Positions 1 to 6,136 are shown, counted from the first letter of the stretch. The stretch: DNA of 6,795 nt from Deltaproteobacteria bacterium (GCA_016234985.1 JACRNK010000232.1:1-6795); one strand, 5' to 3'. Made by a program: numbers and translations. Notes: a model not told the origin generated them from the letters alone.

Positions 1-15
1 AATATTTAAGTTTTC

Positions 16-45
16 TATAATAACAGTTGCAATAAATTACTGCAA
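16..45 (+). promoter_or_regulatory. Possible -10 element with adjacent dyad upstream of the YbhB-like gene
   Basis: A perfect TATAAT lies at 16-21. Its -35 partner would fall at or beyond the window edge, so it cannot be checked. Just downstream, TTGCA (27-31) and TGCAA (41-45) form a 5-bp dyad around a 9-base AT-rich centre, roughly where transcription from that -10 would begin, so it could be an operator. AT-rich DNA yields such matches by chance. A second TATAAT at 108-113 has no good -35 at the right distance. Treat this as a suggestion only. Confidence 0.25.
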
Positions 46-130
46 GAAAAATTTATATGGCGTGTGGCGCAAAAAATATTGGCCTTTTCTTTCTTCCATT
101 CATGGGCTATAATCAATGCTAAATACAATC

Positions 131-670
131 ATGAAAAAAACAGCCATATCCATAATCTCTTTGTTTTTTATGCTTGTCCATATTTATTATGCTTTTGCAA
201 AGGAGGAAACTGCTATGCAAATCAAAAGCCCTGCGTTTGAGGACAACGGCATGATACCGAAAAAGTACACCTGCGATGGCGTGGATGTTTCGCCGCCGTT
301 ATCGTGGTCAAAACCTCCGGCAGGCGCGAAAAGCATTGCCGTAATCTGCGACGACCCTGATGCGCCTATGGGAACATGGGTCCACTGGGTTCTTTACGGG
401 CTGTCTCCTGAAACAACATCTCTGTCAGAGGGTGTGCCGCCGGAGAAGGAAGCTTTAAGCGGCGCAAGGCAGGGTATAAATGATTTCAGAAAGATCGGTT
501 ACGGCGGCCCGTGTCCGCCGAGAGGCCCGGCGCACCGTTATTTTTTCAAGATTTATGCCCTGGACATTGAATTAACCCTTGCGTCAGGCGCGACAAAAAA
601 AGATGTGGAAAAGGCGATGAAGGGGCATATACTGGCTCAAGGGGAGTTGGTGGGAAGGTATGGAAGATAG
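131..670 (+). CDS. YbhB/YbcL family Raf-kinase-inhibitor-like (PEBP fold) protein, with signal peptide
   Basis: This is a phosphatidylethanolamine-binding-protein-fold protein of the bacterial YbhB/YbcL family, whose physiological ligand is generally unknown. Family hallmarks, numbered from ATG 131, are DVSPPLSW (about 52-59), the anion-pocket segment DDPDAP (74-79) followed by WVHW (83-86), and GYGGPCPP (123-130) with GPAHRY (132-137). The mature part is close to the usual 150-160 residues. The N-terminus is a typical signal peptide: MKK, a hydrophobic stretch, then AFA before KEE, which predicts export to the periplasm. I chose ATG 131 because it opens directly on the lysines. An in-frame ATG at 116 would add five residues. 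Neither has a visible Shine-Dalgarno. A third in-frame ATG at 215 has a perfect AGGAGG upstream and would make a cytoplasmic form. The next gene starts 30 bases downstream, so co-transcription is likely. The family call is firm; the start is not. Confidence 0.9.
   Translation: MKKTAISIISLFFMLVHIYYAFAKEETAMQIKSPAFEDNGMIPKKYTCDGVDVSPPLSWSKPPAGAKSIAVICDDPDAPMGTWVHWVLYGLSPETTSLSEGVPPEKEALSGARQGINDFRKIGYGGPCPPRGPAHRYFFKIYALDIELTLASGATKKDVEKAMKGHILAQGELVGRYGR
201..217 (+). promoter_or_regulatory. Internal Shine-Dalgarno and ATG inside the YbhB-like gene
   Basis: AGGAGG at 201-206 stands 8 bases before an in-frame ATG at 215, immediately after the predicted signal-peptide cleavage point. It is the best ribosome-binding site of the gene, and MQIKSPAF is a normal N-terminus for cytoplasmic YbhB/YbcL proteins. 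The same bases also encode the residues around KEE, so the motif may be coincidental. Confidence 0.4.
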
Positions 671-700
671 CATTACAATTTCAGACAAGGAGGATACTAA

Positions 701-1204
701 ATGAAAGGCAAAAAGGCTTCGGTAAAAGTTACAAAAAAAGGAATTGATACTTACAAAGACCCATATCTTCCCAAAGAGGGGCCGCATGACATGGCTGCGT
801 GTAAAAGATGTCATGCCGTTTATCACAATAAGCGCTGGTCGCTGGATGAAACGCTTTACAAGAAAAAAGGGAATCACAAAAAGACCCTTGTCGTCCTTTG
901 CCCTGCGTGCCAAAAGATACGGGATAAATACGCCGAAGGGTTTGTCACCTTGAAAGGCGACTACCTAAAAGAACATAAGCAGGATATTTTGAACCTAATC
1001 AAGAACGAAGAAGAGCGGGCAATGGGATATAACCCTCTGGAAAGGATCAGCGAAATCAAAGACAACGGCAGGTCGGTGAATATTACCACGACCCACGAAA
1101 AACTCGCCCAGCGCATCGGCAAAAAAATCCACAGCGCATTTAAAGGCAATTTGGAAATTAAATGGACGGAGGATAGGGTGACGAGAGTGGTGTGGAGCAG
1201 ATAA
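701..1204 (+). CDS. BCAM0308-family zinc-ribbon protein of unknown function
   Basis: The 167-residue protein resembles, from memory, the family named after Burkholderia BCAM0308; its biochemical role is not known to me. It begins with a basic stretch and a DTYKDPY segment. A probable zinc ribbon follows: CKRC (34-37), AVYHNKRW, then CPAC (67-70) and QKIRDKY. The middle reads YVTLKG-like (FVTLKGDYL, about 81-89) and carries a helix with NEEERA. The C-terminus, VNITTTHEKLAQRIG to KWTEDRVTRVVW (about 126-165), is the second conserved block. No signal peptide or membrane segment is present, so it is cytoplasmic, and the high Lys/Arg content would suit nucleic-acid binding, which is inference only. 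AAGGAGG at 687-693, 7 bases before ATG, fixes the start. It probably shares a transcript with the YbhB-like gene. The inverted heptamer array begins 4 bases after its stop. Confidence 0.8.
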   Translation: MKGKKASVKVTKKGIDTYKDPYLPKEGPHDMAACKRCHAVYHNKRWSLDETLYKKKGNHKKTLVVLCPACQKIRDKYAEGFVTLKGDYLKEHKQDILNLIKNEEERAMGYNPLERISEIKDNGRSVNITTTHEKLAQRIGKKIHSAFKGNLEIKWTEDRVTRVVWSR

Positions 1205-1208
1205 CATA

Positions 1209-1290
1209 AATTACGAATTAGGAATTAAGAATTAGAAATTAAAAACCAGATTTACCTCAATTCGTAATTCATAATTTTTAATTCGTAATT
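1209..1290. repeat. Inverted array of AATTANN heptamers (5 + 12-base centre + 5)
   Basis: The left arm (1209-1243) is five abutting heptamers: AATTACG, AATTAGG, AATTAAG, AATTAGA, AATTAAA. After a 12-base centre (1244-1255), the right arm (1256-1290) reads, on the minus strand from its outer end, AATTACG, AATTAAA, AATTATG, AATTACG, AATTGAG. Folding the arms register for register pairs 27 of 35 positions, perfectly in the outermost unit. It fills almost the whole 93-base gap between the BCAM0308-like gene and amrS. It could fold in the transcript as a long AU-rich hairpin, serve as a multi-site binding array, or be a dispersed repeat. It lacks the GC stem and U-tract of a classical terminator. 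Related AATTACG-type repeats occur in intergenic DNA of several environmental bacteria, to my recollection. Confidence 0.85.
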
Positions 1291-1297
1291 GTATTTT

Positions 1298-2305
1298 ATG
1301 GAAGCTCGTTTATATAATAAAGCTGACAAAAACTTTGTCAACTGTTTTCTCTGCAGCCATCACTGCAAGATTGCCGACGGCAAAAGGGGAATCTGCGGTG
1401 TGCGCGAAAACAGAGGCGGCACGCTCTATACCCTTGTATATGGCAAGGTCATTGCGCATCACACAGACCCCATAGAAAAAAAGCCTTTCTTCCAATTCCA
1501 GCCCGGAAGCCATTCTTATTCCATTGCAACAGTCGGCTGCAACTTCCGCTGCCTCCACTGCCAGAATTTTGAAATATCCCAGATGCCAAAAGATGAAAAA
1601 CGCATCCTCGGCGAGGATATAACTCCGGAAGAGATTGTCCACGAGGCATTGGAAACAGGTTGCAAGAGCATATCCTACACCTATACGGAGCCGACCATAT
1701 TCTTTGAGTTTGCCTACGACTGCATGAAGTTCGCAAAAGAGATGGGTTTGAAAAATACCTTTGTTACAAACGGTTTTATGACAAAGGAGTGCATTGACGG
1801 GATGAAAGGGCTTTTGGATGCGGCCAATGTGGATGTCAAGGCATTCACCGAGGAGTTTTACAAGCGCGTGTGCGGGGCGCGGCTCGCGCCTGTGCTTGAG
1901 GCGGTCGAGTATATGCGGCAGCAAGGGATATGGGTTGAAATCACAACCCTCATCATCCCCACACAAAACGATTCCGAGGATGAGCTGCGGCAGATTGCAA
2001 AATGGATTTACAAAACAGACAAGACTATACCGTGGCACCTGAGCGCATTTTATCCCACTTACAAATTGAACAACCTGCCGCGGACGCCTGTCTCCATCAT
2101 TGACCGGGCAAGGGAAATCGGCTTTGAAGAGGGGCTTTTGTATGTCTATACCGGCAATGTGTCGGGCGACCCGGGCGAATCCACCTATTGCTACAATTGC
2201 AAGAAAAAGATTATGGAGAGATTCGGTTTTGCTGTGCGGAAGAATCTGCTCAAAGATTCAAAATGCCCGCATTGCGGGGCGAAGATTGATGGGGTGGGGT
2301 TGTGA
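1298..2305 (+). CDS. amrS: AmmeMemoRadiSam system radical SAM enzyme AmrS
   Basis: This cytoplasmic radical SAM enzyme is relationally close to pyruvate-formate-lyase-activating-type proteins and belongs to the set that co-occurs with AMMECR1 (AmrA) and Memo (AmrB) proteins; the reaction is not established to my knowledge. Numbered from ATG 1298 (335 residues), the N-terminal cysteine block has C16, C19, C23 and C33 and includes ADGKRGICGVREN, a family signature. The radical SAM motif CNFRCLHC gives C81, C85 and C88 for the 4Fe-4S cluster, followed by SYTYTEPTIFFE (about 126-137) and NVDVKAF. The C-terminus carries two further pairs, C298/C301 and C323/C326, which look like a zinc or second-cluster site. 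A TTG at 1289 would add three residues but lies within the inverted repeat; ATG 1298 matches family starts. No Shine-Dalgarno is visible. The next gene starts 3 bases after the stop. AmrA and AmrB genes are absent from the window. Confidence 0.92.
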   Translation: MEARLYNKADKNFVNCFLCSHHCKIADGKRGICGVRENRGGTLYTLVYGKVIAHHTDPIEKKPFFQFQPGSHSYSIATVGCNFRCLHCQNFEISQMPKDEKRILGEDITPEEIVHEALETGCKSISYTYTEPTIFFEFAYDCMKFAKEMGLKNTFVTNGFMTKECIDGMKGLLDAANVDVKAFTEEFYKRVCGARLAPVLEAVEYMRQQGIWVEITTLIIPTQNDSEDELRQIAKWIYKTDKTIPWHLSAFYPTYKLNNLPRTPVSIIDRAREIGFEEGLLYVYTGNVSGDPGESTYCYNCKKKIMERFGFAVRKNLLKDSKCPHCGAKIDGVGL

Positions 2306-2308
2306 TAT

Positions 2309-2698
2309 ATGTCTTTCTGGTTTTACAAAAAAGACAGGAAAAGCCTCTTTGCAGTAGATATTCCGCTGGAACTGCTTGTGATGCTTGTTGCAATAGTTGC
2401 TGCTTTTTTCATACCCACCTTTAGTAAAATGAGAGCCTCTCTCAAACCTGCTCAAACCACTCAAAACATCAGCCTGCCTATTTCTTTCATCATCTCTGGA
2501 TTTATCTTATTTCTCATCGCAAAAATATCTTTATTTGCAAAGGGCATCTGGAACTCGTGGGGCGCAAGCCAAATGAGCGGAACCTTTCGGGTGTTTTATG
2601 TCATGGGATATATTTTCGTTGACATCCATCTTGTGCCTGAAACCGCTTTCATGGTAAATAAGATTGTGGAGACTACAAGCATGGGAGGTGGCAAATGA
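2309..2698 (+). CDS. Small membrane protein of unknown family
   Basis: I do not recognise this 129-residue protein. A short basic N-terminus (FYKKDRK) precedes a hydrophobic helix at about 17-36 (residues around LELLVMLVAIVAAFF). A polar loop at 37-55 precedes a second helix at about 57-75 (ISFIISGFILFLIAKISLF). A less hydrophobic stretch at about 94-108 ends with a short tail. No cysteines or catalytic motifs stand out. Two inner-membrane segments with both ends in the cytoplasm are the simplest topology, by inference from the basic N-terminus. It begins 3 bases after the amrS stop, with a G-rich stretch (2291-2299) that may serve as a weak ribosome-binding site, and its stop overlaps the next start as ATGA. 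It is therefore almost certainly translated with its neighbours, although similarity searches might return only hypothetical proteins. Confidence 0.75.
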   Translation: MSFWFYKKDRKSLFAVDIPLELLVMLVAIVAAFFIPTFSKMRASLKPAQTTQNISLPISFIISGFILFLIAKISLFAKGIWNSWGASQMSGTFRVFYVMGYIFVDIHLVPETAFMVNKIVETTSMGGGK

Positions 2699-3534
2699 AC
2701 AAAATGACACTTAACTATCGGCTGGTATTTGCTTTCGGGTTTGCCGTGCTGCTCGTCATCGGGCAATTTGGCTGCGCAACCCCGCATATAGCAATGACGC
2801 CGGATCAGACTGCGCAATTAAAGGAGCGTCTTGGCGCCATCGGCGTAGCTTCGGCGCGCTTTGCCCCGAAGGTTGAACTCCAAACGCCGGCAAAAGGCGC
2901 AGCAGATGCGGCTGGCAAAGGAGCGATTGGCGGAGCAGGCGTTATTCTGGATGCTTCTGGAAATTCAGGCAGCGGCGCAGGAGCAATAGTAGGGATTCTG
3001 CTTATCCCTGTTGGCGCTGTGGTCGGCGGAGTTGGCGGAGCGATAATGGCGGATTCGGCAGAGGCGGTGAATCAAAGGGAGGCGGTTCTCAAAAAGGCTC
3101 TGGCTGACCTTAAAGTGCAGGAAACCATGCGCGACCATTTTATAAAAACCACTCAGGAAAGGACAGTATTCCGTTTTACCCGTGTTGAAGAAGAGGGGCC
3201 GGCTGTTGAAGGAGCTATTCCTGATTATCGTCCTTTGTCCGAAAAAGGGACTAAAACGGTTCAAGAGATAACGGTAAAGCAATTCGGTCTGAAAGGCGAG
3301 GGACGGGTGCAGCCTGATTTGTCCATGTATATGATACTTCAGGCAAGGCTTGTGAATTCAGCGACCAATGAAGAAATATTCAATAAAACATTTAGCTATC
3401 AAGGTGAAAAACACAAGTTTGCCGACTGGGCAGCCAACGACGCTCGCTTATTCACAGAAGAATTTGACCGCTGCTATCAGAAGCTGGCGGAGGATGTCAT
3501 GCGGGAAATCTATGTGTTCAATAATCTTAAGTAG
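2695..3534 (+). CDS. Glycine-zipper envelope protein, probable lipoprotein, unknown function
   Basis: The 279-residue protein starts with a signal sequence (hydrophobic residues about 10-23) ending at C27 in GQFGC. This suggests a lipoprotein, although Q at -3 and F at -2 are not the usual lipobox residues; secretion by signal peptidase I is the alternative. Residues about 67-118 are rich in Gly and Ala, with GxxxG spacing (GAIVG, GAVVGGVGGA), a glycine-zipper segment that could insert in a membrane. A charged helical stretch follows (about 119-155). The C-terminal half (about 178-279) mixes strands with YRPL, ITVKQFGLKGEG, MILQARLV and WAANDARLFTEEFDRCYQKLAE, and resembles conserved but unnamed envelope proteins I have seen in Nitrospirota-like genomes. 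GGAGGT at 2684-2689 and the ATGA overlap support the start and translational coupling. It converges with the minus-strand gene, overlapping by 8 bases. Confidence 0.8.
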   Translation: MNKMTLNYRLVFAFGFAVLLVIGQFGCATPHIAMTPDQTAQLKERLGAIGVASARFAPKVELQTPAKGAADAAGKGAIGGAGVILDASGNSGSGAGAIVGILLIPVGAVVGGVGGAIMADSAEAVNQREAVLKKALADLKVQETMRDHFIKTTQERTVFRFTRVEEEGPAVEGAIPDYRPLSEKGTKTVQEITVKQFGLKGEGRVQPDLSMYMILQARLVNSATNEEIFNKTFSYQGEKHKFADWAANDARLFTEEFDRCYQKLAEDVMREIYVFNNLK

Positions 3535-3838
3535 AGGCACAATAGCACCCTATTGAGTTTTGTTTTCTATCAATGCCGTTTCTTTTTGTTCTTAGCCCAG
3601 TCAGGCTTTCCCATATCAATAGCTTCACTCCTATCAAAAGCCCGCATAGCACGCTGCTGGTCTTTGTATGAAAACGTCTTATGTTTCGGTGCATATCCCA
3701 TAACACATAGAACAGAAACAAAACCAGAGAGCCAAGGACAATGATAAAAACTGGATTGTATCCTAATGCCCAGCTTGTAATCGCAGCAAGAAGAAATACT
3801 ACAAATACGGTTACTAATATTTTATTCTTCTGTTTCAT
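3527..3838 (-). CDS. Small membrane protein on the minus strand, unknown family
   Basis: This 103-residue reading frame is the only one in 3535-3838 that looks like a protein. It has a basic start (MKQKNK), two hydrophobic helices at about 7-26 and 28-47 separated by GYNP, a basic stretch (HRNIRRFHTK, about 50-59), a possible third helix at about 61-78 (SSVLCGLLIGVKLLIWES), and a polar tail with C98 and C100. The positive-inside pattern fits an inner-membrane protein. I see no family. Support comes from a good promoter at 3888-3916 on the same strand and from the lack of any better plus-strand frame. Against it are the absence of a clear Shine-Dalgarno before the ATG and the unremarkable tail composition. 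Its end overlaps the convergent glycine-zipper gene by 8 bases. It could be a decayed gene or a lineage-specific one. Confidence 0.55.
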   Translation of the reverse strand: MKQKNKILVTVFVVFLLAAITSWALGYNPVFIIVLGSLVLFLFYVLWDMHRNIRRFHTKTSSVLCGLLIGVKLLIWESLTGLRTKRNGIDRKQNSIGCYCAST

Positions 3839-3887
3839 TTTTCATGAATCTAACATTCTTTTTTTGTCTACACGTATCTTTTGTTGA

Positions 3888-3916
3888 ATTTTAGGTCAAC
3901 TTATGTGGGGAGTCAA
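3888..3916 (-). promoter_or_regulatory. Sigma-70-like promoter for the minus-strand membrane gene
   Basis: Read on the minus strand, TTGACT (plus 3916-3911) is followed after exactly 17 bases by TAAAAT (plus 3893-3888). Each hexamer matches consensus at 5 of 6 positions. Transcription would start near 3881, giving a leader of roughly 40 bases to the ATG at 3838. The match is good by eye but has not been scored against background. Confidence 0.55.
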
Positions 3917-4002
3917 GGAAAGATTTGCCGAGAAATTCCACCACATTACATCCTTTCAAAATCCGCCAAAATGTGCTAATTTTAGCAACACAAAAGAACC
4001 AA

Positions 4003-4028
4003 TAGGGCAGACACGCGGGTCTGCCATA
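4003..4028. repeat. GC-rich hairpin (GGCAGAC / GTCTGCC) before polX
   Basis: GGCAGAC (4006-4012) and GTCTGCC (4019-4025) form a perfect 7-bp stem around ACGCGG. One mismatch outward (G4005/A4026), two more A-T pairs extend it to 4003-4028. It ends 20 bases before the polX ATG and has no following T-run on either strand, so it is a poor intrinsic terminator. Palindromes of the GGGCAGAC-loop-GTCTGCCC type resemble dispersed intergenic repeats of many bacterial genomes, from memory; a cis-acting RNA hairpin for polX is the alternative. Confidence 0.6.
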
Positions 4029-4047
4029 CAGGTTATAAACGCAACCT

Positions 4048-5781
4048 ATGGAAAACGCGGACATAGCAAAAATCTTTGAAGACATCGCAGACCTGCTGGA
4101 GATAAAGAACGAAAATCCTTTCCGTGTGCGGTCATACCGGAATGCCGCGCTCATCATCAGCGGCCTGCCTGAGAGCCTGAGGTCTATTGTGGAGAGGAAT
4201 GAGCAGGAACTGAAAAACATCCCCAAGGTCGGCAAGAGCATCCATGAAAAAATAGTTGAAATCATCAAGACCGGAAAGTGCAAATTTCACGATGAACTTT
4301 TTAAGGAACTGCCGCCAGGACTGCTTGATCTTCTGGAAGTATCCGGCATCGGGCCTAAAAAGGTTCAGCTTTTGTATGACAAACTCGGCATTGAAAGCGT
4401 TGAGGAGTTGGAAAAGGCTGCGAAAGAGGGAAGGCTTCGAGAACTACCGCACATGGGAGAAAAAACCGAGGAAAAGATATTAAAGGCCATACAAGAGCTT
4501 AAATCGCACAAAGGCCGTTTCAGAATATCCCTTGCAATATCTTATGCAGAGCCTTTGATAGAGTATCTAAAAAAGATTCCCGGCGTTACAGAGGTTGAGC
4601 CTGCGGGAAGTTTGAGGAGGTGGAAGGATACCATCGGCGATGTTGATATTCTGGTAACATGCAAAAAAGGCGCGTCTGTGATGGACAAATTTGTGAAATA
4701 TCCTGAAGTTAAGGATGTGCTTTCAAAGGGCGAGACAAAATCAACGGTAATACTAAAGTGCAACCTGCAAGTAGATGTCAGGGCGCTGGAGGGAAAATCA
4801 TTCGGCGCTGCACTCCAGTATTTCACCGGCTCAAAGGCGCATAATATCGCCATCCGCGACAGGGCCAAGAAGATGGGGCTTAAGGTGAGCGAATACGGCG
4901 TGTTTGATGAAAAGACGGATAAGCGGCTTGCAGGCAAAACAGAAGAAGATGTTTATAAGGCAGTGGGTTTGCCGTTCATCCCGCCGGAACTGCGGGAAAA
5001 TTTGGGCGAGATAGAGGCTGCGGAAAAAGGGAAACTGCCCAAGCTGATAGAGATTCAGGATATAAAAGGCGACCTGCATATGCACACAACTGAAAGCGAC
5101 GGCGGCCATACGATTGAAGAGATGGCGGCGTATGCAATGCAAAAGGGATATGAATATATCGCAATAACCGAACATTCAAAGGCGCTGGGCATCACACACG
5201 GCCTTGATGAGGCACGGGTTTTAAAGCAGATAGACCGTATAGATGAGATAAATAGACGGCTTAAAAATTTCAGGATATTAAAAGGGATTGAGGTTGATAT
5301 AAAGGCGGACGGCTCGCTTGATTTGGATGCGGATGTTTTAAAACAGCTTGACTTAGTGGTGGCCGCAGTTCATTCTAAATTCAACATGACCGCCGAAGAG
5401 ATGACGGAGAGGATAGAGAGCGCAATGTCAACCGGCCTTGTCCATATTATCGCCCACCCCACCGCAAGGATTATTGCCGTAAGAGAGCCGTATCCGGTGG
5501 ATATGCCGAAACTTATGCAGGCTGCAAAAAAATACGGCATAATCATGGAACTCAACAGCTATCCCGAACGGCTTGATTTGAGCGACACCTATTTAAGGCT
5601 TGCCAAAGATATGGGCGTCATGGCAGCCATTTCCACGGATTCGCACAACAGACAGCATATGGATTTTATACGATTCGGCATCCATACAGCCCGCCGCGGC
5701 TGGCTTGAAAAAAAAGACGTTTTGAATACAAGGCCGCTGAAAGAGGTGTTGAGAATACTAAAAAAAGAAGCGCAGCATTGA
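4048..5781 (+). CDS. polX: DNA polymerase/3'-5' exonuclease PolX (family X polymerase with PHP domain)
   Basis: Bacterial PolX is a cytoplasmic gap-filling repair polymerase; characterised members also have Mn-dependent 3'-5' exonuclease and AP-endonuclease activities in the PHP domain. The 577-residue length matches the family. The N-terminal 8-kDa domain (about 1-80) has ADLLEIKNENPFRVRSYRNAA and the first helix-hairpin-helix (IPKVGKSI, 58-65). Further hairpins are VSGIGPKKV (98-106) and LPHMGEKTEEKI (133-144). The nucleotidyltransferase core has GSLRRW (187-192), D198 and D200 in GDVD, and D243 in QVDVR, the three expected metal ligands, then YFTGS (258-262). The PHP domain (about 340-577) keeps D342, H344, H346, D351, H376, E415, H442, H470, D531 and H533, so both active sites look intact. 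ATG 4048 matches the family N-terminus. It lacks a clear Shine-Dalgarno; TATAAA at 4034-4039 raises the possibility of a near-leaderless message. Probable first gene of a unit with the HNH and radical SAM genes. Confidence 0.97.
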   Translation: MENADIAKIFEDIADLLEIKNENPFRVRSYRNAALIISGLPESLRSIVERNEQELKNIPKVGKSIHEKIVEIIKTGKCKFHDELFKELPPGLLDLLEVSGIGPKKVQLLYDKLGIESVEELEKAAKEGRLRELPHMGEKTEEKILKAIQELKSHKGRFRISLAISYAEPLIEYLKKIPGVTEVEPAGSLRRWKDTIGDVDILVTCKKGASVMDKFVKYPEVKDVLSKGETKSTVILKCNLQVDVRALEGKSFGAALQYFTGSKAHNIAIRDRAKKMGLKVSEYGVFDEKTDKRLAGKTEEDVYKAVGLPFIPPELRENLGEIEAAEKGKLPKLIEIQDIKGDLHMHTTESDGGHTIEEMAAYAMQKGYEYIAITEHSKALGITHGLDEARVLKQIDRIDEINRRLKNFRILKGIEVDIKADGSLDLDADVLKQLDLVVAAVHSKFNMTAEEMTERIESAMSTGLVHIIAHPTARIIAVREPYPVDMPKLMQAAKKYGIIMELNSYPERLDLSDTYLRLAKDMGVMAAISTDSHNRQHMDFIRFGIHTARRGWLEKKDVLNTRPLKEVLRILKKEAQH

Positions 5782-5830
5782 TTTTTCGGCTTCACATTTC
5801 GCTCTACCTGTGTTATTTATTTTGCTTATT

Positions 5831-6124
5831 ATGCAGGCGCATTCTTTCATCTCGTATGTAACCGAGGAAGAGATAAAAAAAGAAAAGGCAAAGGCCAGAG
5901 AATTAAGGCACAGCCAGTGGTGGAAGAACAAACAAGGGAAAGGCGTATGCCACTATTGCAATAAAAGGTTTAAGCCTGATGAACTTACAATGGATCATAT
6001 TGTGCCTGTAATCCGCGGCGGGAAAAGCGCCAAAGGCAATATAGTTCCTTGCTGCAAGGAGTGCAATAACAAAAAAAAACATATGCTGCCCATGGAGTGG
6101 CAGGAATATATGGAAATAATATGA
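5831..6124 (+). CDS. Small HNH endonuclease family protein
   Basis: The 97-residue protein is a compact HNH (beta-beta-alpha-metal) protein; such proteins nick or cut DNA, but the substrate of this one is unknown. Numbered from ATG 5831, a helical N-terminus (YVTEEEIKKEKAKARELR) and SQWWKNK lead to the first zinc pair C40/C43 (CHYC), then TMDHIVP with D55 and H56, GGKSAKGN with N70, and C75/C78 with NNKKK (N79, N80). D-H, N and N are the expected HNH catalytic and metal positions, and the two CxxC-type pairs form a structural zinc site. The tail, LPMEWQEYM, resembles free-standing bacterial HNH proteins. A GTG at 5810 would prepend seven hydrophobic residues (MLFILLI); I prefer ATG 5831 because relatives I recall begin near MQxHSF. 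No clear Shine-Dalgarno precedes either. It follows polX by 49 bases and precedes the radical SAM gene by 12. Confidence 0.88.
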   Translation: MQAHSFISYVTEEEIKKEKAKARELRHSQWWKNKQGKGVCHYCNKRFKPDELTMDHIVPVIRGGKSAKGNIVPCCKECNNKKKHMLPMEWQEYMEII

Positions 6125-6136
6125 TAGAGGTGTTGA

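Noticed and set aside
584..913. A 109-codon minus-strand frame across the YbhB-like/BCAM0308-like junction
   Set aside because: It is antisense to two recognisable genes and to the AAGGAGG ribosome-binding site between them, and has no motif of its own.
1209..1290. CRISPR array or plasmid-type iterons
   Set aside because: The units are only 7 bases, abut without spacers and invert at the centre, so this is not CRISPR; there is no replication initiator gene or other origin feature nearby, so an iteron origin is not supported.
1310..2038. A 242-codon open frame on the minus strand within amrS
   Set aside because: It is fully antisense to a gene with clear radical SAM motifs, has a cysteine- and histidine-scattered composition typical of a shadow frame, and shows no domain.
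3553..3744. A 63-codon plus-strand frame downstream of the glycine-zipper gene
   Set aside because: It has no ribosome-binding site and an unprotein-like composition, and the opposite strand holds a better membrane-protein frame with a promoter.
4003..4028. Intrinsic terminator
   Set aside because: The stem is adequate, but no run of T follows on either strand, and it sits immediately before the polX start rather than after a gene on the same strand.
3891..4283. A 130-codon minus-strand frame over the start of polX
   Set aside because: More than half lies antisense to the conserved PolX N-terminal domain, the remainder covers the hairpin, and no protein-like pattern is visible beyond hydrophobic residues mirrored from the coding strand.
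5782..5830. Terminator between polX and the HNH gene
   Set aside because: A short T-run (5782-5786) is present but no stem precedes it, so read-through into the HNH gene is the simpler reading.
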